Origin: Rutpela maculata | Taxonomy: Eukaryota; Arthropoda; Insecta; Coleoptera; Cerambycidae | Assembly (NCBI GenBank): GCA_936432065.2 | Contig: OW386286.2 | Location: 9,851,208 to 9,915,207, forward strand | Reading direction: 5' to 3' | Length of the DNA: 64,000 nt | Translations under genes and position numbers: made by a program | The notes under the pieces: generated by a model | Seen by the model: only the letters and a program-made list of their open reading frames with translations | What the model was told of the DNA's origin: nothing | Database searches by the model: none | Shown here: positions 10,405-20,440 of the stretch, one piece after another | Layout of the letters: each line of letters opens with the position of its first letter | Position numbering within the stretch: position 1 is the first letter of the stretch

Positions 10405-11060
10405 GGAATCACTACTTCCACATCCAAGTCTCTTACAACAAAATACTATATTTGCACTCCACTATGTGGAAATAATTGTTTATGGAACTTTAATGGTATA
10501 ATATTTGAAATCATGTACCCAAAACCCCATAAAATTATATGCCACATCTGAAATGGAGGTGGGAGCGAAAAAAGTGAAAAAAATTCTTGATGACTTTGGC
10601 TCTTGTACATACACTAAATCACACTATTTTTTCACCACCTTTAATAATAGGGTGGGGGTGGTAATGGGGATGGCTAATGCCATTTTTTTTGAGGCCTTAG
10701 CTCCTCTTATATTTACTAAATACCAATTTCATGGACTCTTACTTGATTGATTTACTTATTTACCCCCAATTACCCCAATTTACCCTTTAACCCTGCAACG
10801 GAATAAGATCAAAATATAATCTAGTTCCAGATCTCGTTAAAAAACATACGTGTGCCATATTTTAAGTGAATATCTTAAACGGTCCCAGAGTAATCGTGAG
10901 CACCAAAACGATTCAAGACTAACAGACAGACCGACGCAACAGACAAATTTATTTTGCTCAGACTTAAAATATTGACGTTTCCTGATATTCTAAGCCTATT
11001 TAAACAATGAAAATTTCCAAAATTTTTGTTTGCGTTAATATATTTCAACTGAATGTCTAA
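10405..11060 (-). repeat. ACTTCCACATCC-family repeat, inverse fragment B
   Basis: It starts at CACTACTTCCACATCC and runs through the G-rich tract (GGGTGGGGGTGGTAATGG), TTACCCCAATTTACCC and a GACAGACCGACG tract to about 11060. It lies head to tail with fragment A in the same orientation. The short plus-strand frame at 10505-10750 lies in low-complexity repeat and is not taken as a gene. Confidence 0.65.
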
Positions 11061-11149
11061 CTAATACGCAGAAAATGGCAAGACAAAGATATAAAAAATC
11101 GTTGTGTGCCGTAAACTACACGATAGAAGTAAGTAAAGCCTCTACTACA

Positions 11150-11562
11150 AGCATTTTCTTCGAGGAAACCTACTACGCATCCATACTACTCAAGGTAACC
11201 CACTGTGCATCCAATTTACTCGAGTAAAGCCACTGCGCATTCATACTTCTTGAAGTAATCCACTCGCACCCAATTTACTCGAGGAAACCCACTGCGCATC
11301 CATATCACTTGAGGTAACCTACTGCGCATCTATAGCACTCGAGAAAAGCCACTGCGCATCCATACTACTTAAAGTAACCCACTGCGCATCCATACTACTT
11401 GAGGTAACCTACTGCGATCTATAATACTCGAAAAAAGTCACTGCGCATCCAAAATATTCGAGGAAAGCCACTGCGCATCCATAATACCCGGGGAAACCTA
11501 CTGCGCATCCATAGTAGTCGAGGAAAGCCACTGCGCATCCATCATACTACTCAAGGTAACTT
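11150..11562 (+). repeat. 30-bp minisatellite, about 13 units
   Basis: Units such as ACTGCGCATCCATACTACTT plus GAGGTAACCC repeat every 30 bp with scattered changes. Alternating units carry GTAACC or AAAGCC endings and many have a CTCGAG (XhoI-like) core. It lies between two fragments of the ACTTCCACATCC family. Confidence 0.85.
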
Positions 11563-12075
11563 TAACAACATAATATTTGAAATCGTCTACCCCAAAAACC
11601 TATAAAACGATATGCTACATCGTTAGTGGGGGTGGGGGTGGTGGTAGAGGGCTGGTAGTGGGGGTGGATGAAGTAAAAAAATATTTTGAAGCTTTTGGTT
11701 CTTGTACACACACTAAATCACATTTTTTTTTTCATTCCCTTTAATAAGGGGGTGGGGGTGGCTAATGCCAAAAATTTTTTTTGAGACCTTAGCTTCTCTT
11801 TTGTATACTAAATACCAATTTTATGGACTCTTACCTGCTTGATTTACCCATTTACCCCAATTTACTCCCGAACCCTTCGACGGAACAAGATGAAAATATA
11901 ATCTAGTTCCAGATCTCGTTAAAGTACATATGTGTACCAAATTTCAAGTCAATATCTTAAACGGTTCCAGAGTAAACGTGCGCACAAAAAAAAGTTAGAC
12001 CGACAGACAGACATACAGAAATTTTTTTTCATGACATTTTAAGCCTATTTGAACAATAAAAATTTTGAAGGAGGT
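11563..12075 (-). repeat. ACTTCCACATCC-family repeat, inverse fragment C
   Basis: It contains the same ordered blocks in reverse orientation: GTGGGGGTGGGGGTGGTGG, TTTACTCCCGAACCCTTC, TTCAAGTCAATATCTTAAACG and GACCGACAGACAGAC, ending near CTATTTGAACAATAAAAATT. It lies directly downstream (in gene sense) of the JHEH paralogue exon at 12157. Confidence 0.65.
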
Positions 12076-12156
12076 CCAAATTTTTTAACAAACTTTTTTA
12101 AGAAGTTTTCCGGTTTAAAATACTATAGATTATTATTATAGTAGGTTGATTCTTAC

Positions 12157-12342
12157 CTGATCAGATACGTTTATTTTAAAAGGTTTTATAGCTGTGTCCT
12201 CTCTAGATGGGTCCCTAGGACCCCACCAAGTGTCCTCTAACTTGGGGATTGGCGGCACTTCAAAAAGTGTTTTCACTTGTAGATAAATATACACTGCTGC
12301 AACTGCTGTTATGACAGCTACTATGGTGCCGGCGAAACCCAT
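12157..12342 (-). CDS. Jheh: First coding exon of a JHEH paralogue (partial gene)
   Basis: This encodes the first 62 residues of a juvenile hormone epoxide hydrolase, the ER-membrane enzyme that opens the epoxide of juvenile hormone to a diol. It starts MGFAGTIVAVITAVAAVYIY, a hydrophobic N-terminal anchor, followed by the family-typical VPPIPKLEDTWWGPRDPS. It ends in phase 0 at a good donor (CAG|gtaaga) after VSDQ. It is close to the first exon of the complete gene at 35345-35530, with the same length and phase and most residues the same. The start was chosen because the complete gene begins at the same Met; the frame is open upstream but lacks family similarity. No second exon was found between 12156 and position 1, so either intron 1 exceeds 12 kb or the gene is a relic. 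It is in tandem with, and downstream of, the complete gene on the same strand. Confidence 0.85.
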
Positions 12343-12430
12343 CAGAGCGCGGTTTAAACTAACTTCCGTCGTACAACCGTCTAAAAGTGGGACTAAATTA
12401 AATACAATGATTCGAATATTAAGATCCTCT
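12343..12430 (-). promoter_or_regulatory. 5' flank conserved between the two JHEH copies
   Basis: The sequence just upstream of the start codon is shared with 35531-35640. Both have CTTCCGTCGTAC near the start and AAATACAATGATTCGAATA further out, with a small indel between. This is either 5'UTR plus proximal promoter duplicated with the gene or a retained functional element. No clear TATA box was identified. Confidence 0.5.
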
Positions 12431-13113
12431 TGACCTTCGGCTCTGACTATCAACAACCATACCGTTTGTTTATTAAATATACGGTGCGTAAAAAACAAGA
12501 TACGGTAAGTATATAGAAGTGATTCGTTTCGTTTTTATTTGGCCATGCATAGGCGGCGACTGAGCAAATTATTGGAGGGAGCAACGGGCATTTTCTTTTA
12601 AATATATAGCGACAAATAATAAAACCAACGAGTGGGCATCATATGTTACACATAATAGTGTTTGCAATATTGCAATATCCGCGACGAGTGGAAACATTCA
12701 TTTATTATTTATGAAGTGCATAGATAGGTATATAGGGTGTTCCCTGGGTATATGCCAAAAATTCAAGATCGATCAACATCGATATAGCGGGCTAAAGAAA
12801 TCATGCAAAAACTGTGAAAGATGCCGCGCTCTGCTTAGCAGCAGAAATATCAAGAAGGGAGGAAAGGGCTGGCTTTAGTTTTTACTAATAGCCCGGAAGC
12901 TCGTGTATAATATGACTGGCTATCCGACGAACTTTGACAATATGTAAAATGGATTGTTATTATATAAGTTAGCAATGAATGGACCGTCAGCTGGTTGCGT
13001 AGCTGTCAAAGGGTTGAAAACGCATAAAAAAAATTGAGAAAAAAAATTATCCGGCGTATGCTGAAACTTATATGAAGGGAGGATTCTGTTATATAATGAA
13101 AGTATACACATAT
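12431..13113. other. Intergenic AT-rich stretch
   Basis: No gene was seen. There is a possible degraded mariner-like end near 12738 (AGGGTGTTCCCTGGGTATAT) with no partner found. A short minus-strand frame at 12920-13111 shows no similarity to anything known. Confidence 0.5.
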
Positions 13114-13431
13114 CCCAAGGAACAATTTTAGTTTCTTAAATATATTCAAGGGTGCTATAAAACTATTTATAAAATGCCTTGAAAAATCTATTTTGCTGTA
13201 ACAATATCCTTAATACCATCATAAAGCGACTTGTAGACTAAAAGGGCCCACCCTTATGAAGGTTGTTAAGGCCTTTTTAAATTCCATCATGAAACTCCTT
13301 AGTGAGGCATAGTGCTGCTCTTGAAAACCTTGTTCGGGCCGTTTTAAAACCTTTCTTAAAACCTATTTTAAAGCTGTCAGAAGCTTTTCTATTAGCTTCC
13401 TGCATTTCTAGAAAACACCTAGAAGGCTACC
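13114..13431 (+). repeat. CCCAAGGAACAATTT-family element, left part
   Basis: It begins CCCAAGGAACAATTTTAG, the terminus also seen at 49572 and, inverted, at 20074-20088. The body is rich in TTTTAAAACCT and CCTTAATAC words like its relatives. It is interrupted at 13432 by TTAA copy 2 and probably continues at 18700. Confidence 0.55.
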
Positions 13432-13983
13432 TTAAGAGTATAATCTGTGGTACGACAAATAATATTTTCATTGATATATATGAAAAAGGTTTATACGGGT
13501 GGGCGTGCCCCTTTGACCAATGAAATATGCCGTCTACGTAAACAGGAGGAGATTGTGTAATATAAGAGAAATAGTTCAAATATATTTCTGTCGTACAGAG
13601 TCGAATTTCGCGTTGGGTGCACAAGAATTTTTATTTAAAGTAATTTGAGTAGGAAAACTGAATGCGGTAGTGATTCCTTAGGCAGTGGTTTTTAATTAAA
13701 AGAAAAACTATCTGTAGATATATAATGTAAATGTACAGTGTACAGGGTGTCCTAGTTAACGCGTTATGTCCGATTTTCTCGGTAGTTTTTGAGATAAGTA
13801 TTTTTTTCCGGGGAATCGATGCCGCTAAGAAACATATAATTAAACATCAAAGAAGAATTGATCGGATTATTTATGTTCTTAATTGACTATTAAAGGAAAG
13901 TAAAAGAAGGCATGTAAATTTTAAATATCACTTCCGGTTTACATGGCAATGGCGTTCTTTTTCTTGAAAATAGAATATTAATT

Positions 13984-15202
13984 ACTTCCACATCCAGTGG
14001 AAGTATAGTAACAAAAAAATTTTTGAAAATTTTTATTGTTCAAATAGGCTTAGACTGTCATGAAAGGTCGCCATTTTAAGTTTCAGCGTAAAAAAATGTC
14101 TGTTTGTCTGTCGGTCTAACTTTTTTGTGCGCACGATTACTCTGGAACCGTTTAAGATATTGACTTGAAATTTGGTACACGTATGTACTTTAACGGGATC
14201 TGGAACTAGATTATATTTTCATCTTATTCCATCGAAGGATTGGGGTGTAAATTGAGGTAAATGGGGAGGTAAACAGGTAAATCAAGCAGGTAAGAGTTCG
14301 TAAAATTGGTATTTAGTATATATAAGAGAACCTAAGGTCTCAAAAAAATTTTTGACATTAGCTACCCCTATTACGATCCCCTACCCCTAACCCCCATTTT
14401 TTAAGGGGACGAAAAAAAAGTGTGATTTAGTGTATGTACAAAAACCAAAAACTTCAAAATATTTTTTTACTTCATAGGCCAAGAATTTTTATTGAAAAAT
14501 TACCAAAAATCCTTACTATGTTGGGGTGATTTCTATTACGAATAACTGGCAAAATAACGATACATATATTACTTCCACATCCAGTGGTAGTATAGTAACG
14601 ACAAAAATTTTTTTAAAAATTTTTATTGTTTAAATAGGCTTAGAATGTCATGAAACGTCGAGATTTTAAGTTTGAGCGAAAATAATTTTTGTCTGTCGGT
14701 CTGTAACTTTTTTTTTGTGCACACGTTTACTCTGGAACCGTTTGAGATATTGACTTGAAATTTGGTACGCATATGTACTTTAATGAGATCTAGAACTAGA
14801 TTATATTTTCATCTTGTTCCGTCGAAGGATTGGGGGGGTAAATTGGGGTAAATAGGTAATCCAAGCAGGTAAGAGTTCATAAAATTGGTATTTACTATAT
14901 ACAAGAGAAGCTAAGGTCTCAAAAAAAATTTTGGCATTAACCACCCCCATTACCACCCCCACCCCATTATTAAAGAGGAAGGAAAAAAATGTGTGCACAA
15001 GAACCAGAAACCTCAAAATATTTTTTTTACCTTATCCACCCCCACTACCACCCTCTATCACCACCCCCACCCCACTACCGATGTGGGGGTTTTTATGGGT
15101 TTTTGAGGTAGGATTTCAAATATTATATTATTAAACAATTATTTCCACATACAACATTTTATCGTTGTGAGTGACTTGGATAGAAAATCTGGATGTGGAA
15201 GT
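13984..15202 (+). repeat. ACTTCCACATCC-family repeat in TTAA copy 2
   Basis: It is equivalent to 2082-3301, with the same terminal ACTTCCACATCCAG / CTGGATGTGGAAGT pair and internal order. It differs from copy 1 mainly by the A-run change near 14681. Confidence 0.7.
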
Positions 15203-17157
15203 AGTGATTCCTTGGGCAGCGGTTTTTTTTTAATTGTTAAATTAGTGTACAATATCGATAATTCTATCATTTACAATTTACATTAAAATTTTGTGGACAT
15301 GCCTATTGAAAGTCGCATTTCGGAGATATGAACTTTACTTTGCTTTTTTTTAAAGGAACACTCCATATATGTACCATTTGAAACGCCATAAAAAAAGCTT
15401 TGTATTTATAATATAATACATGGTGCTTATCTTAAACAAATTTTGTCTAATTTACTATAAATTTACAATTTATCAAATTAGCCATGGAAAACAAAAGTAT
15501 GTAAATTAAAATAAACAATATGTTAGTTCTGTCTAATTTCACTTTATTTTAAATAAAATGGAGAATTTCAATAATTGATACAGTGTGTTTCACTTGAAAT
15601 GGTAACACCCTAATAACTTTTTTATTTTTTTTTTCCGATTTGAATCACATTTTACTTAAGTATAGAACAAATTAGTATCTACTTATGACCAGAAAAACAT
15701 TCGCCTCCTACGGTACCAAAGCCACCTGCGGTACCAAAATATGTGGAGAAAATCGGAAAATCATATTAGGCATTTTTTTATCGGAAAATTTTGTTAATAA
15801 AACTTGTTCAGAATTACCCAAAATGGCCAAAATGGCCAAAATGGCCAAAATTTAATCAAAATTAAAAAATGAAAAACTTGAAACTTTAAAAATTTTGAAA
15901 ATAATTATTAAAAAAAAAACTGTAACTTGCTTTACAACTACCTGGCAGCTTGGGTTTAATTTCAAATAAAATTGTCATAGTACAGTTTTCTAAACGAAAA
16001 AACCCATTAAAATGATATTTTTGGACTTGGACATTATTTTAATAAAAATTTATATATTTTTTATTTTGATTAAATTTTGGACTTAAGGTTTCTGAACAAT
16101 TCTGAACAAGTTTCATTGACAAAATTTTCCAATAAAAATATGCCTAATATGATTTTTTGATTTTATCCGCATATTTTGGTAACGCATTGGTAACGCAGGT
16201 GGCTTTGCATTTGTAGGCGGTGAATTTTTTTCTGGTCATAAGTAGATCCTAATTTGTTCTATACTTAAGTAAAATTTGATTCAAATCAGAAAAACAAATT
16301 GAAAAGTGAAATACACTGTATATATTTTTCGGACTACCATGACTTAATGTAAGAAAATATAAAACTTAATATCTACTATAGTTTTTAAGAAAAATACTGT
16401 GTCATATATCATTGAAAAGATTTTTCTATGGCCTTTCAAATGGTGTAAAAATATATGGGGGTGTTCTATTTAAAAAAACCAAGGTAAAGCTCATATCTCC
16501 GAAATTGGACTTGTTTGAATTGTTTTGCTGAAATGATGTTTGTAAAATACATGTGATATTTCATAACTTTTATTTTTGAACTTATTTACGTAACTCCAAA
16601 AATAAAGAAGTTAAATGAGGTTCTAACGTTTGCACAACCACCCTGTACTGTTGACTATAATAAGGAACTTTAGTCTAGTTAATATAAAAAACACGTTCTC
16701 AAATAAATTAAACATGTTCTGATAGAACATATTAATAATAATAATAATAATTTTTTGTTTTCATGTCTGGTGTTTTTCAAAAAAATTGCCGTCCTTGGAT
16801 TTTGCCGCTATAGCCCCCCCCGCCCTAAATTCGCCACTGGCTGCGCTCCGCCAGAAACCCTAAAATACCTATATGCATGTTTGGAGCATATTTAATGTCC
16901 GATATATCAAAAAATATTACAACTAGATCTATCAATCTTTATATGTTTGAAATTAGGGATAAAGGATCTAAAAGAATATGTAAAAATATACAGGGTTTTC
17001 ATTTAAAAAACAACCTTCATTGTTATATCACGTGACATATGCAAGCAATTGTTTTTAATTGCATTTTGAAAAAATATGTATACAACCCTACAACTCTTAT
17101 ACGAAACTTTTTTTTATCTCCAATAATAACATAAATAAAGGGGGGTCAAAATATAGT

Positions 17158-17945
17158 TATAATTCGCCCGCTGTCTTGGATTCCTAAATTTTTACCAAAA
17201 ATTCGTAACCCGCATTCCCGAAAATCCCCAGATATCGATTTTCATTCGAATAGGACCACAGATGACGAAATTCGTCCGCCATCTTGGATTCCTACATTTT
17301 GACCAAAAATTCGTAACCCGCATCCCCGAAAACCTCCAGATATCGATTTTCAGTCGAATAAGACCACAAATGACGAAATTCATCCGCCATCTTGGTTTCC
17401 TAAATTTTGACCAAAAATTCGTAACCCGCATCCCCGACAACCCCGAGGTATCGATTTTCAGCCAAATAGGACCATAGATGACGAAATTCGTCCACCATCT
17501 TGGATTCCTAAATTTTGACCAAAAATTCGTAACCCGCATCCCCGACAACCCCGAGGTATCGATTTTCAGTCGAATAGGACCATAGATGACGAAATTTGTC
17601 CGCCATCTTGGAGTCTTAAATTTTGACCAAAAATTCGTAACCCGTATCCCCGAAAACCCCCATATATCGATTTTCAGTCGAATAGGACTATAGATCGCGA
17701 AATTCGTCCGCCATCTTGGAGTCCTAAATTTTGATCAAAAATTCATAACCCGCATCCCCGAAAACCCCCAGATATCGATTTTCAGTTGAATAGGTCCATA
17801 GATGACGAAATTCGTCCGCCATCTTGGATTCCTAAATTTTGACCAAAAATTCGTAAACCGCATCCCCGAAAACCCCCAGATATCGATTTTCAGTCGAATA
17901 GGACCATAGATGACGAAATTCGTCCGCCATCTTGGATTCCTAAAT
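17158..17945. repeat. 108-bp tandem repeat array, copy 2
   Basis: The unit length, number of units and unit-specific variants (for example the unit with ATCGCGAAATTCG) are the same as in copy 1. The array was therefore copied whole rather than expanded independently. Confidence 0.85.
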
Positions 17946-18699
17946 ATCTTAGCAGTATGAGATTCCTCGGAAAACCTACGTCAGACTGGATTTTGAACCA
18001 TAAACTTATCTCAGAAACTACCGTGAAAACCGAGCATAGCGCGTTGACTGGGACACCCTGTACATTTTGCTTGGTAATAATTTCGAATAAAAACTATATA
18101 ATTATAATAATAACTAAAAACCGAATTCAAATTTTCATAATAAAATTTGTAGGAGTGTTTATACAAAACGGTCCTCTCTATTTGGCACCTTTTATTTATG
18201 TATTAATATTTTCAAGAATTTCATCTATTAAGTCATTAAGATAAAATAATTTATAAATAAATTTAAGATTGCAATTACCAGAACTGCTAAATGCTTCCCT
18301 GGCAAGCATTCATTCGCGTCTGGTCTCCATGACAACAAGTTCCTCCCTAAAGTCTGAGAGCGTGTAAAGCTATGCGAATGCCGAGGCGAGTGCCATCTAT
18401 TGACGGCAAAATTGGAAACTATTTATTGAATCTATGTTTGAAAGTTAAGAGGTTATATTTTATCCACGTAATTAATTAAGGACTATCTAGGGCGTCACGA
18501 TTTCGTTTTTTGTAAATTCCAATTTTTCGACGTCAATTTTTTCGTTGATCACGTGTTTTTGATTAAAACAAAAAATTAAAAACGTGACGAACTAGAATAT
18601 ATATTTTAATACATACGTACAAAATTTGAAGTTTCTATCTTCAAAAATAAGCCGAATAATTCGTTTCTTCATTTCACTGACCGCAAATTATACTCTTAA

Positions 18700-19236
18700 A
18701 ACTGGTTTTTAAAACTATGAGTCTATATTAGAACTGAGAAGCTATAAGAATGTCCACGAAGGAATCCAAATAATTTTATTATTGTATTTATTTTTTCTAA
18801 ACTGATTTAAGCAAACACACCATCAGACTTATTGAAGATAAAATGAAATTTGAAATCTATAAAGCGTAGAGTGGCACTATAACCTCTATAGGGCCGATTT
18901 AAAATGTAATAAAAAGACATCAGGTACGACAAAAAAATTAAAACCAACGACAGTTTATCATTAAAACTACTAAAGAAAGGCCCAAAAAACAAGGGCGCCT
19001 CAGAAATAATAATTATTTTAATATCCATACAAAATTTGTATAGACGGGTAATCTGCAAATTTAAAAAAGTAGGCTGCTTCTCGGTAATTTTCAGTCGTTT
19101 CTTGTAATTCTACCTTAATTTGCTAAAGAAAAAGTGATGATTATTGATAATTAGAATTGTGAGATTAACCTTGAATATTACCATATAACAAGAAAAACAT
19201 GGCCGGCCAACTAAAAAACTAATTGTCATTTTACAG
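18700..19236. other. Probable continuation of the CCCAAGGAACA element
   Basis: The sequence joins 13431 if TTAA copy 2 is removed (CTACCTTAAAACTGG). It has similar TTTTAAAAC composition. The minus-strand frame at 18807-19058 has no recognisable similarity. Confidence 0.4.
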
Positions 19237-20088
19237 TCCTCTCATTAAACTATATATTCTAATAATGGTAATGACCTAGAACATTTACTCTAAATGAAGT
19301 CCTTTTAGTCTTTTTGTACACTATCACAAATAATCCCTTCCTTACATAAATGCAAATGCACTTGGCGGTAAAAGCTGTAATAAAACGTTTGGGATTTAAA
19401 AGAACCGCCTCCAAGATGAACCACGTTGACATTTGATACAAAAAACTTAATGGTTAACCTCAAAATAATTTGACAGTGTGACGCGCGCGTATGTGTTCTA
19501 AATATATGTGTACACACATGCATCAACGACCTTCAGGCAGACATATTGTTTATTATTTTTATAATAAATGTTTTATTGAGGTTTTAAAGAGTGTTTTATG
19601 GAATTAAAATTTGCCTTTTAGATTTATAGAGGCCTTTTTTACTTCATAACGATTTCATCACAACATTTGTCAAGGATGTTTTAAGAGTCTACTTTTGTAA
19701 TGGCCTTTAATAAGTACTAATAGGCATTGAAAATGTCTAGTTTTAAAAAGGATTTAAAATGCATTTATTGCAAATTTGTTAAAACCATAAAGAATAATTT
19801 ACAGCATCTTTAAATTGAATTTAAGATGTTAATAAAACTAATTAGCTTTATGGAGAGTTTTATGTAGGTATGATAAACCCATTACAAATACATATTATCC
19901 TAGAAGCAAATTAGCTTTATAATTAGGTCTTCCAGAATGCTTTAAAACTTACCCTATAAGAGCAAGTATACTTGAAGCCTAAAAGGTCTTAACTACAACA
20001 TCAATAAAGCACAAGACTATTTCCTAACCCTGACAAACCTTTCTTAAAACCTTCTCAAGTCCAAATGACTTTTAAATTGTTCCGTGGG
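19237..20088 (-). repeat. CCCAAGGAACA-family dispersed repeat, inverse copy
   Basis: The reverse complement matches 49572-50510 over nearly its full length. Shared blocks are GTCCTCTCATTAAACTATAT, TGTACACTATCACAAATAAT, AAATGCAAATGCACTTGGC, GGCAGACATATTGTTTATTA and the terminal AAATTGTTCCGTGGG. The copy at 50142 carries a (GT)n tract where this one has ACGCGCGCGTATGTG, so a repeat expanded there. Not coding. Confidence 0.7.
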
Positions 20089-20124
20089 CGGTACCAAATT
20101 CACTGTCGGCTCCCGTGCCTAATA

Positions 20125-20365
20125 ATTGAAGAGCAGGAAATTTTTTTTTGTAAAATTTCTAGCGGACCCTCGCTACGGGCCCGTCGGAAGCCAACGGGCC
20201 CCCGCGCTTGAAACTGATGAGCGGGGGGAGAAATTTGAAAAAAAAATGTTTGTTTGTGAAGATCTCTGGCGGGCCCCCGCTACGGACCCCTCGGAAGTCC
20301 GGGCCCCTAAACTCAATATTGGGGTACTCCTTCATATTTCAAGACTGATGGTAGTTAAATGAAAC
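20125..20365. repeat. GC-rich partial tandem duplication
   Basis: Two related blocks, around 20160-20210 and 20267-20320, share the GCTACGGRCCC and TCGGAAG words. This pocket is far more GC-rich than its surroundings. The open frame across it is not recognised and is probably fortuitous. Confidence 0.45.
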
Positions 20366-20388
20366 ACAAATATCATAAAATAACAAAG

Positions 20389-20394
20389 TTTATT
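20389..20394 (-). terminator. Polyadenylation signal of JHEH
   Basis: AATAAA on the minus strand lies about 50 bp downstream of the JHEH stop codon (20441-20443), as expected for the end of this transcript. Confidence 0.6.
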
Positions 20395-20440
20395 TTTATA
20401 ATATGAAAATAAAATATATTACGAGAAAATACAAAATAAT

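Larger units (their letters stand above)
13743..18060. mobile_element. TA-bounded element inside TTAA copy 2
   Basis: CAGGGTGTCC at 13743 and GGACACCCTG ending at 18060 are flanked by TA on both sides. Its position relative to the TTAA ends is the same as in copy 1, so it was carried along rather than inserted anew. Confidence 0.75.
13432..18699 (+). mobile_element. TTAA-bounded composite element, copy 2
   Basis: It has the same ends as copy 1 (TTAAGAGTATAATCTG ... ATTATACTCTTAA). Length is 5,268 bp against 5,269. Reading the two side by side I found only a few differences: a small A-run change near 14681 and C to T near 16559. Flanks differ completely from copy 1, so it is a separate insertion. 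No transposase is present. Confidence 0.87.

Noticed and set aside
11150..11562. CRISPR-like array
   Set aside because: Units are contiguous 30-bp tandem repeats without unique spacers, in a eukaryotic genome.
12738..12760. AGGGTGTTCCCTGGGTAT as a mariner-type end
   Set aside because: No matching inverted end or TA duplication found.
13114..20088. Single element spanning both CCCAAGGAACA ends with TTAA copy 2 inside
   Set aside because: Plausible, but no target duplication was found and 19237-20088 behaves as a separate unit shared with 49572-50510.
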